64,000 nt of DNA from Bacillota bacterium (GTDB lineage: Bacteria; Bacillota; Limnochordia; DTU087), in contig JAAZMR010000023.1 in NCBI GenBank assembly GCA_012798695.1, positions 30,749 to 94,748 of the forward strand, given 5' to 3'. This document shows positions 34,288 to 42,949 of this stretch, in pieces. The translations under genes and the position numbers were made by a program. How positions within the stretch are numbered: the first letter of the stretch is position 1; each line of letters begins with the position of its first letter. The notes below the pieces were generated by a model that did not search any database, was not told the origin of the DNA, and saw only the letters and a program-made list of their open reading frames with translations.

Positions 34288-34364
34288 TTACGTGTACCCC
34301 CATCCTTTGCTCCTACCGGTTTGATCAGCATACACCAATCGGCACACCGAACCTCATTCAGCTC

Positions 34365-34727
34365 TTAGCTTAGTTTAGCTCGACAATGGGGACAAAACTC
34401 ATTTTCAACATCGACTGCCGCAAAACACCGGTAGCAGTCCCGCTTCAAGACACCTTTACAATGGGGACAAAACGCTAACCAAGATAGTGCCTTCTTATTG
34501 CAGTGAGGACATACTCTCATTGCACCTTTAGGTCTAGCCAGACCATAAATCAGCAGGACTATGCCTGTTCCCAATGGCCCGAAGGGTCCTAGTAAAAAAA
34601 GGCCAGCCATTATGATAGTAGCTGCCCACAAAACGGAGTTGGCATCTCGTCCCTTAGCATCCTGATAAGTCCAGTAAGCAGCGGGGCCTGCCACTGCCAA
34701 ATTGATGACCAGTACTGTCCAGTTCAT
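34365..34727 (-). CDS. membrane protein with double zinc ribbon
   Basis: 120 residues: two N-terminal transmembrane segments (about 3-20 and 34-63) and a C-terminal cytosolic double zinc ribbon made of four CxxC knuckles (CPHC, CPHC, CYRC, CPHC). All eight cysteines are present. ATG 34727 follows AAGGTG. Partner and function unknown; such ribbons usually bind protein or nucleic acid. Confidence 0.7.
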   Translation of the reverse strand: MNWTVLVINLAVAGPAAYWTYQDAKGRDANSVLWAATIIMAGLFLLGPFGPLGTGIVLLIYGLARPKGAMRVCPHCNKKALSWLAFCPHCKGVLKRDCYRCFAAVDVENEFCPHCRAKLS

Positions 34728-34864
34728 AAAATTATCGGCACCTTCTCAAGGTCAATGAAAAGGACCTAGGCGCCTTCTCTCCTTCCTCCACACACACATT
34801 GGATTTCCTGAAATGGGCAGCTGAAAGGAAGTCCATGCAGACCCTAATTCTTCAAATCACAGAG

Positions 34865-34887
34865 AAACCCTGCCTCTACTAGGGTTT
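34865..34887 (-). terminator. hairpin after sigH
   Basis: AAACCCT and AGGGTTT form a 7-bp stem with a 9-nt loop, 28 nt past the sigH stop. The U-tract on the minus strand is weak (CTCTGTG), so this is a modest candidate. Confidence 0.45.
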
Positions 34888-34914
34888 AAGATTTTACCAC
34901 TGAAGCTCTCGCCC

Positions 34915-35559
34915 CTAGAACTCCTTCCCTATCTTGGTCTTGATCCGACATAAGGCATTATCAATAGACTTGGTATGAGTACCTAGCTCTTCGGCCATCT
35001 CCTTATAAGATAGCCCATTAATGTAGAGCCGAAAGACGCTATACTCAAAATCGCTCAACACCTCTTTGATATATCGCTGAGTATGCTGCAGCCTCTCTCG
35101 GTCAATAACCAGGGCTTCGGGATCATCAACCCGGTTATTGGACAACACTTCCATCAAAGTACGGTCTCCTTCAGCATCGTAAATGGGTTTGTGTAAGGAA
35201 GTATACGAATTGAGGGGAATGTGTTTCTGCCTGGTAGTACCCTTGATGGCACTAATGATATTGCGAGTGATACAGAGTTTCGCGAAGGACCAGAAAGATG
35301 ACGAACCCGGCGAAAAATCGCGGATGGCCTTGTATAAACCGATCATCCCCTCTTGGAGTAGATCGTCATCTTCGGCTCCCTGTAAGAAGTAGGGCCTAGT
35401 CCAAATATAAACCAACTTTTGATACTTATAGAGCAAATAATCCGTAGCATCTTGGCGACCAGCTTGTGCTTGTTGAACAATGTCTTCATCTGGCAAATCT
35501 CGAAAAGCTCTAAATCCATCCAAATGATAGTTGATCGGTAACGCACTACCCATGGACAC
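34915..35559 (-). CDS. sigH: RNA polymerase sigma-H factor (Spo0H)
   Basis: Transition-state sigma factor that starts sporulation gene expression. Region 2 shows DATDYLLYKYQKLVYIWTRP and DDLLQEGMIGLYKAIRDF, and region 4 ends LSYKEMAEELGTHTKSIDNA. Length about 214 matches SigH. The track start (GTG 35565) overlaps AAAGGAG itself, so GTG 35559 or ATG 35553 is the true start. It lies downstream of speD with a strong terminator between them, so it has its own promoter, which I cannot place confidently. Confidence 0.9.
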   Translation of the reverse strand: MSMGSALPINYHLDGFRAFRDLPDEDIVQQAQAGRQDATDYLLYKYQKLVYIWTRPYFLQGAEDDDLLQEGMIGLYKAIRDFSPGSSSFWSFAKLCITRNIISAIKGTTRQKHIPLNSYTSLHKPIYDAEGDRTLMEVLSNNRVDDPEALVIDRERLQHTQRYIKEVLSDFEYSVFRLYINGLSYKEMAEELGTHTKSIDNALCRIKTKIGKEF

Positions 35560-35666
35560 AACCACTCCTTTGGGTCAAGCAAACGTCTCCGTGTTCTGAC
35601 TATCTACCAAAATATACATTTCAACATTAGAGCCCTAAATCCTTCAATTGGAGTCCACAAAACAGC

Positions 35667-35704
35667 AAAGCCCTTTACCGTTGACATACACGGAAAGGGC
35701 TTTT
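35667..35704 (-). terminator. strong hairpin between speD and sigH
   Basis: AAAGCCCTTT pairs with AAAGGGCTTT, and CCG/CGG extends the stem inward after one bulged A. It begins about 60 nt after speD. On the minus strand the hairpin runs into TTTGCTGTTTTG. Confidence 0.75.
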
Positions 35705-35763
35705 AATCGAAACTTGCCATATGATTACACATACAAATCTAGCTTCGCCTCCCTTTAGGCAAC

Positions 35764-36138
35764 CTAAGAAATCTTAACCATCGCATGTTGCGTCACACCC
35801 CTTTTCACCTCAGAAGCGACTGTATTTTGGGCTCGGAAGTGCTTTAGCAAATAGTTTAGTGCATCCCAGGGGTCCACTGTATCACCGCAGGTAAACACGT
35901 CGATGGCAGCATAGCCAAGCTCTGGCCATGTGTGGATGGTTAGATGAGACTCGGATATGACGACCACTCCACTGACTCCCTGTGGACTGAACTTGTGAAA
36001 TGCAACTTCCCTCACCTCTGCTCCTGCAGCTAATGCTGCTTCTACCATAATACTCTCCACCAGGTTCCGATCATTTAATACCTCAGGATCACATCCATAG
36101 GCTTCACAGAGGATGTGACGGCCCAAAGCATTTTTCAT
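35764..36138 (-). CDS. speD: S-adenosylmethionine decarboxylase proenzyme
   Basis: Pyruvoyl enzyme that makes decarboxylated SAM for spermidine synthesis. Self-cleavage occurs at Glu-Ser in [16 protein letters not shown] (Ser becomes the pyruvoyl group); the conserved His and the Cys in IDVFTCG are present. At 124 residues it is the short bacterial class. ATG 36138 is 10 nt after AAAGGGGGC. It has its own consensus-like promoter. No spermidine synthase gene is adjacent. Confidence 0.94.
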   Translation of the reverse strand: MKNALGRHILCEAYGCDPEVLNDRNLVESIMVEAALAAGAEVREVAFHKFSPQGVSGVVVISESHLTIHTWPELGYAAIDVFTCGDTVDPWDALNYLLKHFRAQNTVASEVKRGVTQHAMVKIS

Positions 36139-36214
36139 TCCATTCGTTGCCCCCTTTCGGCGATCTCTCCACCCTTCTATAGTCTCGTACCCAAAGCACT
36201 ATTCGACCGCTTCA

Positions 36215-36242
36215 ATTCTAGCAGAACCTCACGAAATGTCAA
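36215..36242 (-). promoter_or_regulatory. speD promoter
   Basis: Minus strand TTGACA (36242-36237) and TAGAAT (36220-36215) with a 16-nt spacer and an extended -10 TGC. It lies right after a hairpin that probably ends the upstream gene. Confidence 0.8.
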
Positions 36243-36243
36243 G

Positions 36244-36264
36244 CAAAACGGCATATTGCTGCCG
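36244..36264 (-). terminator. small terminator after YnbB-like gene
   Basis: CGGCA and TGCCG form a 5-bp stem with a 6-nt loop, followed on the minus strand by TTTTGCTT. Immediately upstream of the speD promoter. Confidence 0.5.
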
Positions 36265-36355
36265 CTATACCTGCACACCTCCTTCTGGCTCAGTTTATCT
36301 CCTCTTCTTTCGCTCTAGCAAAGCATTTGTCCTTATTGCCACATAGCGCTGCTCA

Positions 36356-37627
36356 TCAGCTAGTCTCGTGTTTCGGTACCAGGGATTCCACCACCTGGTA
36401 AAGAGCCAATTCTACATGTTCTTTGCACATGCCGCCCTGTAAATAGACTGTATAGGGCGATCGCAGTGGTCCATCGGCACTGAGCTCGATGGTCGAGCCC
36501 TGAACAAAAGTGCCTCCGGCCATTACTACCTGGTCTTCGTATCCTGGCATGTCTCCGGGTACTGGTTGAACGAAACTGTCAATCGGGGAGCTGGCTTGAA
36601 TGCTTTGGCAGAAAGCTAAAAGCTCCTCTTTACTAGATAGTCTCACTGCTTGCACAATATCGCTCCTTGGTTCATCCCATCGAGGAGATACAGAGTATCC
36701 CAAGTCCTGCATTACTTTTGCTACCAATATCGCACCGGCCAATGCCTCACCCACCACGTGTGGTGCCATCCACAGCCCCTGTAATATCCAACGGTTTAAG
36801 CCATAGGTTGGACCTAGTTCGCGCCCCAGTCCCGGTGCGGTCATTCGATCAGCAATGATTTCGATTAGACGCTCCGAACCGACCATATAGCCACCACCGG
36901 CCACCAAACCACCACCAGGATTCTTGATGAGGGAGCCGGCGATGAGATCCGCACCCATATGGCATGGCTCCCAATTCTCCACAAACTCACCATAACAGTT
37001 ATCCACAAAGATGATAATATCTTTGCTGATGGTACGGATAATAGAGATCATATTCTGAATGTCATCAATGGTGATCGCTGGCCGCCAGCTATAACCCCGG
37101 GAGCGCTGAATCATCACCATTTTGGTTGTACTACTGACGTTAGCTAAGATCCCGTCTTTGTCCCAGTTGCCTTCCTTGTTGAGCGGGACCTCCTTGTATC
37201 GAATGCCATCTCGCAGCAAGCTGTTAGGCAGATCGCCCTTTGTACCGATCACTTGCTGTAAGGTATCATATGGAGCACCGGTCAGGGAGACTAGCTCATC
37301 TCCCGGCCTTAGCAAAGCGGCCAGACATGTGGCTATCGCATGGGTACCTGACACCAACTGTGGCCTAACCAAGGCATCTTCCGCTCCAAATACCTGAGCG
37401 TACAAGGATTCGATCACCTCGCGGCCGCTGTCGTTGTAACCATACCCAGTACTGCCCGCAAAATGATATTCACTGACTTGATGTTGACGAAAAGCCGTCA
37501 GCATTCGGCTTTGGTTAGCCAGTTTCCGCTCTTCGATCTCTTCCCACTTACCTTTGATCTCAGCTTTGGCGTTATTGATCAACTGCTTTATCCAGTGATA
37601 TCTATCGGACAGTAAAGTTGTGTGCAT
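36356..37627 (-). CDS. YnbB-like PLP enzyme (methionine gamma-lyase/aluminum resistance family)
   Basis: Fold-type I pyridoxal-phosphate protein. It has the family N-terminus with AGSTGYGYNDSGREVIESLYA, the VSGTHAIATCLAALLRPGDE cofactor region, FVDNCYGEFVE with the ring-stacking Asp, and SLIKNPGGGLV with the likely Schiff-base Lys (about 238). Length 423 is normal. The family is annotated as methionine gamma-lyase or aluminum resistance protein, but its physiological reaction is not settled. ATG 37627 follows TGAGGAG. In Bacillus the gene lies near hfq and glnR; here it is near dapL. Confidence 0.85.
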   Translation of the reverse strand: MHTTLLSDRYHWIKQLINNAKAEIKGKWEEIEERKLANQSRMLTAFRQHQVSEYHFAGSTGYGYNDSGREVIESLYAQVFGAEDALVRPQLVSGTHAIATCLAALLRPGDELVSLTGAPYDTLQQVIGTKGDLPNSLLRDGIRYKEVPLNKEGNWDKDGILANVSSTTKMVMIQRSRGYSWRPAITIDDIQNMISIIRTISKDIIIFVDNCYGEFVENWEPCHMGADLIAGSLIKNPGGGLVAGGGYMVGSERLIEIIADRMTAPGLGRELGPTYGLNRWILQGLWMAPHVVGEALAGAILVAKVMQDLGYSVSPRWDEPRSDIVQAVRLSSKEELLAFCQSIQASSPIDSFVQPVPGDMPGYEDQVVMAGGTFVQGSTIELSADGPLRSPYTVYLQGGMCKEHVELALYQVVESLVPKHETS

Positions 37628-37764
37628 GGGCTTGTCTCCTCATTCGATGATCTTGGTACATCTATTCTTGTTGTGATAGATCACTCGAGCTTCTATATCA
37701 AATCGCAAGTGATAGCAACTAGGCAAAGGTGAGGTATTGAGATTGATGGTGCTGTCCACCAATC

Positions 37765-39048
37765 CTAACAGTAACGAATGCCAGCATCACGCAGCCGCTC
37801 AACTGCATCCTTGATTCGCTCCTGCTCTACACATAGAGATATGCGGATATAGTTCTCGCCATACTGGCCATAACTGATTCCAGGTGTGACAACCACTCCG
37901 GCTTCCTCCAAAAGCAGTGCTGCAAATTCAGTCGATGTATAACCCTCAGGCACTGGAGCCCAGACATAGATGGTTGCCTGGGGTCTTTCCAATTCCCAGC
38001 CTAGCTGCTGCAATCCATTGATCACCATATTCCGCCGTTCAAGATATAGCTCTTGCATCGCCGCTACGGAGTCTTGGGGACCGCTTAGTGCTTGAATACC
38101 GGCATATTGGATTGCTGAAAACACGCCAGAATCAATATTGCTCTTCACCCTCGCCAGGGCTTCAATGACTTCCCTATTGCCTGCTGCCCACCCTAGCCGC
38201 CAACCAGTCATGTTATAGGTCTTGGAAAGTGAGTGAAACTCAATGCCGACCTCCTTGGCACCCTCGATTTCCAGGAAACTAAGGGGCCGGTATCCTTCAA
38301 ATGCGACCTCGCTGTAGGCTGCATCATGGCAAACGATAATATCATATTCTCGGGCAAAGGTGATGACATCTTCATAGAATTCTCTCGGTGCGATTGCACC
38401 TGTAGGGTTATTAGGGTAATTTATGAACATGAGCCTGGCCTGTTTGGCGACATCATCCGGTATCGCTGAAAGATCTGGCAAGAAGTGATTGGCTTTAAGG
38501 AGAGGCATTCTATAGCTTATGCCCCCTGCAAACATCGTTCCTGTGCTATAGGCAGGATACCCTGGATCAGGGATCAGGTTGATGTCCCCTGGATCAACAT
38601 AGCATAGTGATATGTGAGCTAGCCCTTCCTTGGATCCAATTAGGGTAACGATCTCTGATACGGGATCAAGCTCCACCCCACGGGTTCTCTCGTACCAGCT
38701 TGCCACAGCCTCGCGAAAAGGCAGCATTCCCTCGTACACCGGGTAACGGTGTGTTTTTGGGTCTTTGGCGGCAAGCTGAAGGCTTTTCACAATATGAGAA
38801 GGAGTCGGCCGATCTGGGTCTCCCATTCCCAGGTTAATGATATCTACCCCTGCAGCTTTTGCTTTAGCAATTTTCTGATCAATCTCGGCGAATAGGTATG
38901 GTGGCAATTCTTGAATACGTCTAGCAGTCTGCATAGGACCATCGCGGCCCAACTGGAGCCAGCCAGTTAAGCCCCGTATGCCAGGGCCGGCGGGCTGAAG
39001 CCGCTTCCACGCCTCCTTTATACATAAATATCTAGCGTGCAAACCCAA
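37765..39048 (-). CDS. dapL: LL-diaminopimelate aminotransferase
   Basis: PLP aminotransferase that converts tetrahydrodipicolinate to LL-diaminopimelate for lysine and peptidoglycan. Motifs include [42 protein letters not shown], and the Schiff-base Lys in [19 protein letters not shown]. The conserved protein begins near residue 39 ([19 protein letters not shown]), where there is no clear ribosome site. TTG 39048 has GGGGAG 7 nt upstream, so a 38-residue extension may be real; the start remains open. Confidence 0.88.
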   Translation of the reverse strand: MGLHARYLCIKEAWKRLQPAGPGIRGLTGWLQLGRDGPMQTARRIQELPPYLFAEIDQKIAKAKAAGVDIINLGMGDPDRPTPSHIVKSLQLAAKDPKTHRYPVYEGMLPFREAVASWYERTRGVELDPVSEIVTLIGSKEGLAHISLCYVDPGDINLIPDPGYPAYSTGTMFAGGISYRMPLLKANHFLPDLSAIPDDVAKQARLMFINYPNNPTGAIAPREFYEDVITFAREYDIIVCHDAAYSEVAFEGYRPLSFLEIEGAKEVGIEFHSLSKTYNMTGWRLGWAAGNREVIEALARVKSNIDSGVFSAIQYAGIQALSGPQDSVAAMQELYLERRNMVINGLQQLGWELERPQATIYVWAPVPEGYTSTEFAALLLEEAGVVVTPGISYGQYGENYIRISLCVEQERIKDAVERLRDAGIRYC

Positions 39049-39076
39049 AGATGGGCTCCCCTAAGCAGATTCCATA

Positions 39077-39382
39077 TCAGTGGACAACATCCTGCAACCA
39101 TGATCCATCAAACTCATCCTCTAGTACATATGTGACAGGTTTGCAGCAAACAGATAGCATGTCTGAACTATCCTGGGGAGCATCTGTATATTTCTCTTGC
39201 TCTTTCGAGTTACAGATGGGACAGCGATTTTGCTCTAAACATTGCTGCCTAAGATCCAAGACACCATAGGCCATGCCTATATGGAAACCTTGTTTTATCC
39301 CCAGCCTGCGTCCCACCGCGAATCCGCAAAGGATACTAGCTAAGATTAATACTATCACATTAATATTGACCACTGATTTCAT
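39077..39382 (-). CDS. small Cys-containing membrane protein
   Basis: Not recognised. 101 residues: one N-terminal transmembrane helix (INVIVLILASILCGFAVG), then a soluble part with CPIC and a later CC pair that could bind metal. ATG 39382 lies inside the end of the preceding gene with GAAAGG upstream, so translation is coupled. It is the last gene of the spoVK-GTPase-UbiA-like series. Confidence 0.5.
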   Translation of the reverse strand: MKSVVNINVIVLILASILCGFAVGRRLGIKQGFHIGMAYGVLDLRQQCLEQNRCPICNSKEQEKYTDAPQDSSDMLSVCCKPVTYVLEDEFDGSWLQDVVH

Positions 39383-39980
39383 CTTCCTTTCTCGCCATAT
39401 GCCGCAAAATGCTCACTATCAATGGTCCGTTGATCGAAACCAATAGGAGCTTGATCACGTCCAGATAGCATAATAGCGCTATGGCAATGGCGGCGGCTAA
39501 GCCAGTCTCCACCACTCCCCATCTCGTCGCCCAATTGGCAGCCCCGCACATCTTGTCTTGTTGATGATCGAGCAAGTCATCAACAGCCTGTAATGAGAAG
39601 ATTGCTGCCCAGGAAGTGACCAGGGCCTTCCACCCAAAAGCAGATAGGGTGAGTACTCCAAGAAGCAAAGCTTCTTGCCATCCCGTTAAGCCCAAAGGTA
39701 GGGGCCTCAGCCTATCACCTCTCATACCTACAGCGTAACTAGCCCAAAACAGCGTGATTGACCAAGTGGGTTCAGCGATTACGGCCAAGCTAAAGGCGAG
39801 TAAAGCATAAGGTAGTGTGGCTTCTTGGAGATCAGCGGCCCAAGTCTTCTTGCCGATCAGGCGGTCTAGAGGGCCATCCAGGTAATCATCCATCATCTTA
39901 ATGGTCATGCCTGTGAAAAAACAAGCCAAGCATGGCCGCAGCAAAGGAAGTATGGATACACTAAAGATGGCGCCAGACAA
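39360..39980 (-). CDS. UbiA prenyltransferase-like membrane protein
   Basis: 206-residue integral membrane protein with about six helices. Two Asp-rich motifs sit where UbiA enzymes bind Mg-prenyl diphosphate: MMDDYLDGPLDRLIGKK (about 29) and LQAVDDLLDHQQDKM (about 130), with RLRPLPLG between them resembling the UbiA RPLPSG loop. It is shorter than usual (270-300), so it may be a reduced or specialised member. TTG 39980 overlaps the GTPase gene by 20 nt; GAGGTGA serves as ribosome site. Confidence 0.55.
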   Translation of the reverse strand: MSGAIFSVSILPLLRPCLACFFTGMTIKMMDDYLDGPLDRLIGKKTWAADLQEATLPYALLAFSLAVIAEPTWSITLFWASYAVGMRGDRLRPLPLGLTGWQEALLLGVLTLSAFGWKALVTSWAAIFSLQAVDDLLDHQQDKMCGAANWATRWGVVETGLAAAIAIALLCYLDVIKLLLVSINGPLIVSILRHMARKEDEISGQY

Positions 39981-40569
39981 ATTGCTTCACCTCAGCAAAA
40001 CCAGTTTTGAGCAATGCAGAAATCGGGAAAATCACATGGCCGGGAAGCTCTTTGCGTATCTGAGCCAATCCCTTGGTTGCTTCCGGCAAATCCATCTTGT
40101 TAGCCAGTATGGCATAGCCATCCCGCATTCCCCCAAACTGAGCAACCTGCCAGTCTACTTCTCCCATGGTTTCAACCGCGCCCAGCTTATCGACACTGTT
40201 GGCGTCGATCAAGTGCAATATGACCGCTGCTTCTCGCACCTGCGCGAGCGTTTGGGCCATAGCCCTCCTGATCATCACCTCTTCAGGCACCCCTTCGGTC
40301 AGCCCGCTGGTATCCACAAGCGTAAATCGCTTTCTACCCTTAAGTCCAGGCATCTGAATCTGAATGGACTGTAATCCCAAGGTGTGATGGGGTGTCGTAT
40401 TGGTCAACTCATTCAAGGCCTCTTTTTGACTCAGGGTATGGCGGTAACTCTCCCCACCGGGAGGCGTGAATTCTATTTCCAGGCGAGTGATTCCGAGATA
40501 GCCGGCGAAATTGATGGCAAAAAGAGTTTTGCCTACATTTGCCTTACCAATCACAATACAGGCCTTCAA
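39961..40569 (-). CDS. TRAFAC-type small GTPase next to spoVK
   Basis: 202-residue GTPase domain: P-loop IGKANVGKTLFAINF at residue 7, G3 LVDTSGLTEG, G4 ANKMDLPEA and G5 ISALLKTG. Between G1 and G3 it has an insert rich in Thr and His. It resembles the Era/YlqF group fold but lacks an RNA-binding domain. TTG 40569 follows GGGGAGGG. It starts 2 nt from the spoVK stop, and the UbiA-like gene begins within its end, suggesting a membrane- or spore-linked function. Confidence 0.75.
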   Translation of the reverse strand: MKACIVIGKANVGKTLFAINFAGYLGITRLEIEFTPPGGESYRHTLSQKEALNELTNTTPHHTLGLQSIQIQMPGLKGRKRFTLVDTSGLTEGVPEEVMIRRAMAQTLAQVREAAVILHLIDANSVDKLGAVETMGEVDWQVAQFGGMRDGYAILANKMDLPEATKGLAQIRKELPGHVIFPISALLKTGFAEVKQFVWRHL

Positions 40570-40570
40570 C

Positions 40571-41536
40571 TCACCAACCCTCCCCGAAATCCTCGACCTC
40601 TATGTGGAGCAGATCCTTACGAGTCATGCCTTCGGCCCTTTGGACAAGACGAACTGCCTGACGCCGAATGGCCAGCTCAATCCAATTTCGTACAGTGCGG
40701 GCATTGCCGAAACTGTAGGTCTCTGTGCGCAATCCCTTTTGAATCAGCAAGGCCAATCGTCTGCGCGCCCCTGCAGTCAGCCGGTACTGACGTTTTTCCA
40801 ACATCAACTCAGCAATAGCCAATAGCTCCGCTGCATCATAATCGGGAAAATCAATATGCAGCGGGAAACGGGAGCGCAGTCCGGGGTTGCTCTGGAGGAA
40901 GAACTCCATTTCGTCGGTATAGCCGGCTAGAATCAGGATAAACTCCTGTTTATGGTCTTCCATAGCTTTTACCAATGCATCGATTGCTTCCTTCCCAAAG
41001 TCCTTTTCTCCGCCTCGGGCTAAGGAGTAGGCTTCGTCAATAAATAATATGCCGCCTAAGGCTTTGCGTATTTGTTCTCTTGTTTTTTGTGCCGTATGAC
41101 CTATGTACTCACCCACCAGATCAGCCCGTTCAACTTCCACAAGGTGCCCCCTAGGCAAGACTCCCATATGTCGGAACATCCGACCTAGAATCCGGGCTAC
41201 AGTCGTCTTGCCCGTACCGGGGTTTCCACGGAAAATCGTATGCAGCACTAAGGGTTCAGTAACTAACTGTTCCTCGGCGCGCCGCTTTTGAATCTCGACA
41301 AAGGCCTGGATCTCTCTGACAAGCTGCTTAACCTCTTTAAGTCCAATGAGGGTATCTAGCTCAGCTAAGACCTCCCCTAGTTGTTCTTGGCTCTCTTTGG
41401 CACCCCCATTGGGTGACTCGTTTCTTTTTCCCATAGCCCGAAAGAGGGCAAAGGCTTCGGCCGGCGAAACCCTACCCTCTTCTAACCAGTCCAATACTTC
41501 CTCAACGGTTAGTGGCGCTAAATTCCTGCTCAGCAT
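40571..41536 (-). CDS. spoVK: stage V sporulation protein K-type AAA ATPase
   Basis: CbxX/CfqX-family AAA+ ATPase. After about 85 N-terminal residues the AAA core has Walker A FRGNPGTGKTTVARILG, Walker B ILFIDEAYSLARGGEKDFG, sensor ILAGYTDEMEFFLQSNPGL and the Arg finger SRFPLHIDFP. In Bacillus SpoVK is a mother-cell sporulation protein. At 321 residues it matches. It heads an operon of four genes running to 39077, after hfq. Confidence 0.88.
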   Translation of the reverse strand: MLSRNLAPLTVEEVLDWLEEGRVSPAEAFALFRAMGKRNESPNGGAKESQEQLGEVLAELDTLIGLKEVKQLVREIQAFVEIQKRRAEEQLVTEPLVLHTIFRGNPGTGKTTVARILGRMFRHMGVLPRGHLVEVERADLVGEYIGHTAQKTREQIRKALGGILFIDEAYSLARGGEKDFGKEAIDALVKAMEDHKQEFILILAGYTDEMEFFLQSNPGLRSRFPLHIDFPDYDAAELLAIAELMLEKRQYRLTAGARRRLALLIQKGLRTETYSFGNARTVRNWIELAIRRQAVRLVQRAEGMTRKDLLHIEVEDFGEGW

Positions 41537-41615
41537 CCTCCCACCTCACGGAGGCAATGTTTTACCTTAACATGTATATGTAAACAGCATCGGAAATGTG
41601 TTTAGGAAAAGGCCC

Positions 41616-41647
41616 AAAAAAAAGAAAAGAGCCCTGAAGACAAGCTC
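41616..41647 (-). terminator. hfq terminator
   Basis: On the minus strand GAGCTTG and CAGGGCTC form a bulged stem with a TCTT loop, followed by TTTTC and then eight T. Lies 28 nt after the hfq stop. Confidence 0.8.
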
Positions 41648-41674
41648 CCTTCCCGTTTTTCCTGTGGACGTAGC

Positions 41675-41923
41675 TCATGATTCCGTGGTTTGAGCCAATG
41701 CTAGGTTGAAAGGTTTTTGGGGGGTAATTGTGGAAATGGCGTGCTTATAGATGAGGTCACTTTTTCCGTCACTTTCACTTTCGAGGAGTAGCGTAAAATT
41801 ATCAAAAGCTCTAACCAACCCGCGTAACTGCACCCCATTGACTAAATAGATGATTACTGGGATGTGTCCTCTGCGGATTTGGTTGAGATAGACATCCTGC
41901 AAGATCATTGCTGTCTTTGCCAT
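41675..41923 (-). CDS. hfq: RNA chaperone Hfq
   Basis: Sm-like hexameric RNA-binding protein. Sm1 motif [25 protein letters not shown] and Sm2 [10 protein letters not shown] are visible, with [10 protein letters not shown] in the N-terminal helix. Length about 82 residues. ATG 41923 (TAGGAGGAGCATC before it) is preferred to the track's TTG 41950. It follows miaA as in many bacteria and has its own terminator. Confidence 0.95.
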   Translation of the reverse strand: MAKTAMILQDVYLNQIRRGHIPVIIYLVNGVQLRGLVRAFDNFTLLLESESDGKSDLIYKHAISTITPQKPFNLALAQTTES

Positions 41924-41975
41924 GATGCTCCTCCTATCCTCGCCGGTCAATTCATATTGGTTGCTGCCTTTTGAT

Positions 41976-42923
41976 TCATATTTCGTGTTCTGTATGAAAA
42001 TTCCTCCAATAAATGCCGGTGATTTTCTCTACGGCGTCCTCCCTACTGATCTGGTCCAGATCCAACCAGATGATCTCTTGGTCACGTCGGAACCAGGTAA
42101 GCTGACGTTTGGCATAGCGGCGAGTGTCTCTCTTCAACCGGCGCACTGCTTCTGTCAGATCATATTCGCCGCGCAAATAGCCCACCAGTTCCTTGTATCC
42201 CAAGGCCTGTAGGGCAGTGGCGCTGCCTTCTAGCCCTTGGCTCATCAATTGCTTGACCTCATCAAGCAGCCCCGTTTCCATCATGAGGTCTACCCTCAGA
42301 TTAATCCGATCATAGAGCCGTCGCCGGTTGCGGGTAAGACCAAATTTGACTGATGGGTGTCTGGGCGGCTGTCGCTTTTGGGCCGCTAGATGCCTAGACA
42401 AAGGCTGGCCAGTCGTATGGTAAACCTCGAGAGCTCGGATTACCCGACGGTGGTCATTGGGATGCAGCCTCTTGGCGCTATCTGGATCTACCTCTGCCAA
42501 CCGTTGATGTAAAACAACTCCACCCCTGGTGCTTGCCATCTTTTCCAGCTGCACGCGCAGCTCTTCATCTCTTGCTTCCGGGTCGAACACGAAACCATCT
42601 AGGACCGCCCTGATATAAAGGCCTGTGCCTCCGGTCAGGATGGGGGTCTTATCGCGCTCAGCTAAGCTCCGGAGAGTCTCTTCTACCATTCGCTGGTAGT
42701 CTGCCACACTAAACTCTTGATCTGGAGTCACCACATCCAGCATGTGATGGGGAATCCCCTGCCGTTCATTTTCGGTGGGTTTGGCTGTACCTATATCCAT
42801 ACCTTTGTAAACTTGCATGGAGTCAGCAGAGATGATTTCTCCATCAACAGCTCGAGCCACTGCAATAGACAAGTCTGTTTTACCCACAGCTGTGGGGCCT
42901 ACGATTACTAATATGGGCCGCAC
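41976..42923 (-). CDS. miaA: tRNA dimethylallyltransferase
   Basis: Adds a dimethylallyl group to A37 of tRNAs reading UNN codons; its product is the substrate of MiaB, encoded 5 kb upstream on the same strand. It has P-loop [18 protein letters not shown], the [19 protein letters not shown] motif, the [14 protein letters not shown] loop and a C-terminal [18 protein letters not shown]. The track start (GTG 42932) overlaps TAGGAG; GTG 42923, 8 nt further, is more plausible. Between mutL and hfq, a common order. Confidence 0.94.
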   Translation of the reverse strand: MRPILVIVGPTAVGKTDLSIAVARAVDGEIISADSMQVYKGMDIGTAKPTENERQGIPHHMLDVVTPDQEFSVADYQRMVEETLRSLAERDKTPILTGGTGLYIRAVLDGFVFDPEARDEELRVQLEKMASTRGGVVLHQRLAEVDPDSAKRLHPNDHRRVIRALEVYHTTGQPLSRHLAAQKRQPPRHPSVKFGLTRNRRRLYDRINLRVDLMMETGLLDEVKQLMSQGLEGSATALQALGYKELVGYLRGEYDLTEAVRRLKRDTRRYAKRQLTWFRRDQEIIWLDLDQISREDAVEKITGIYWRNFHTEHEI

Positions 42924-42949
42924 GCCCTTCACTCCTAGGTTATATTGAT

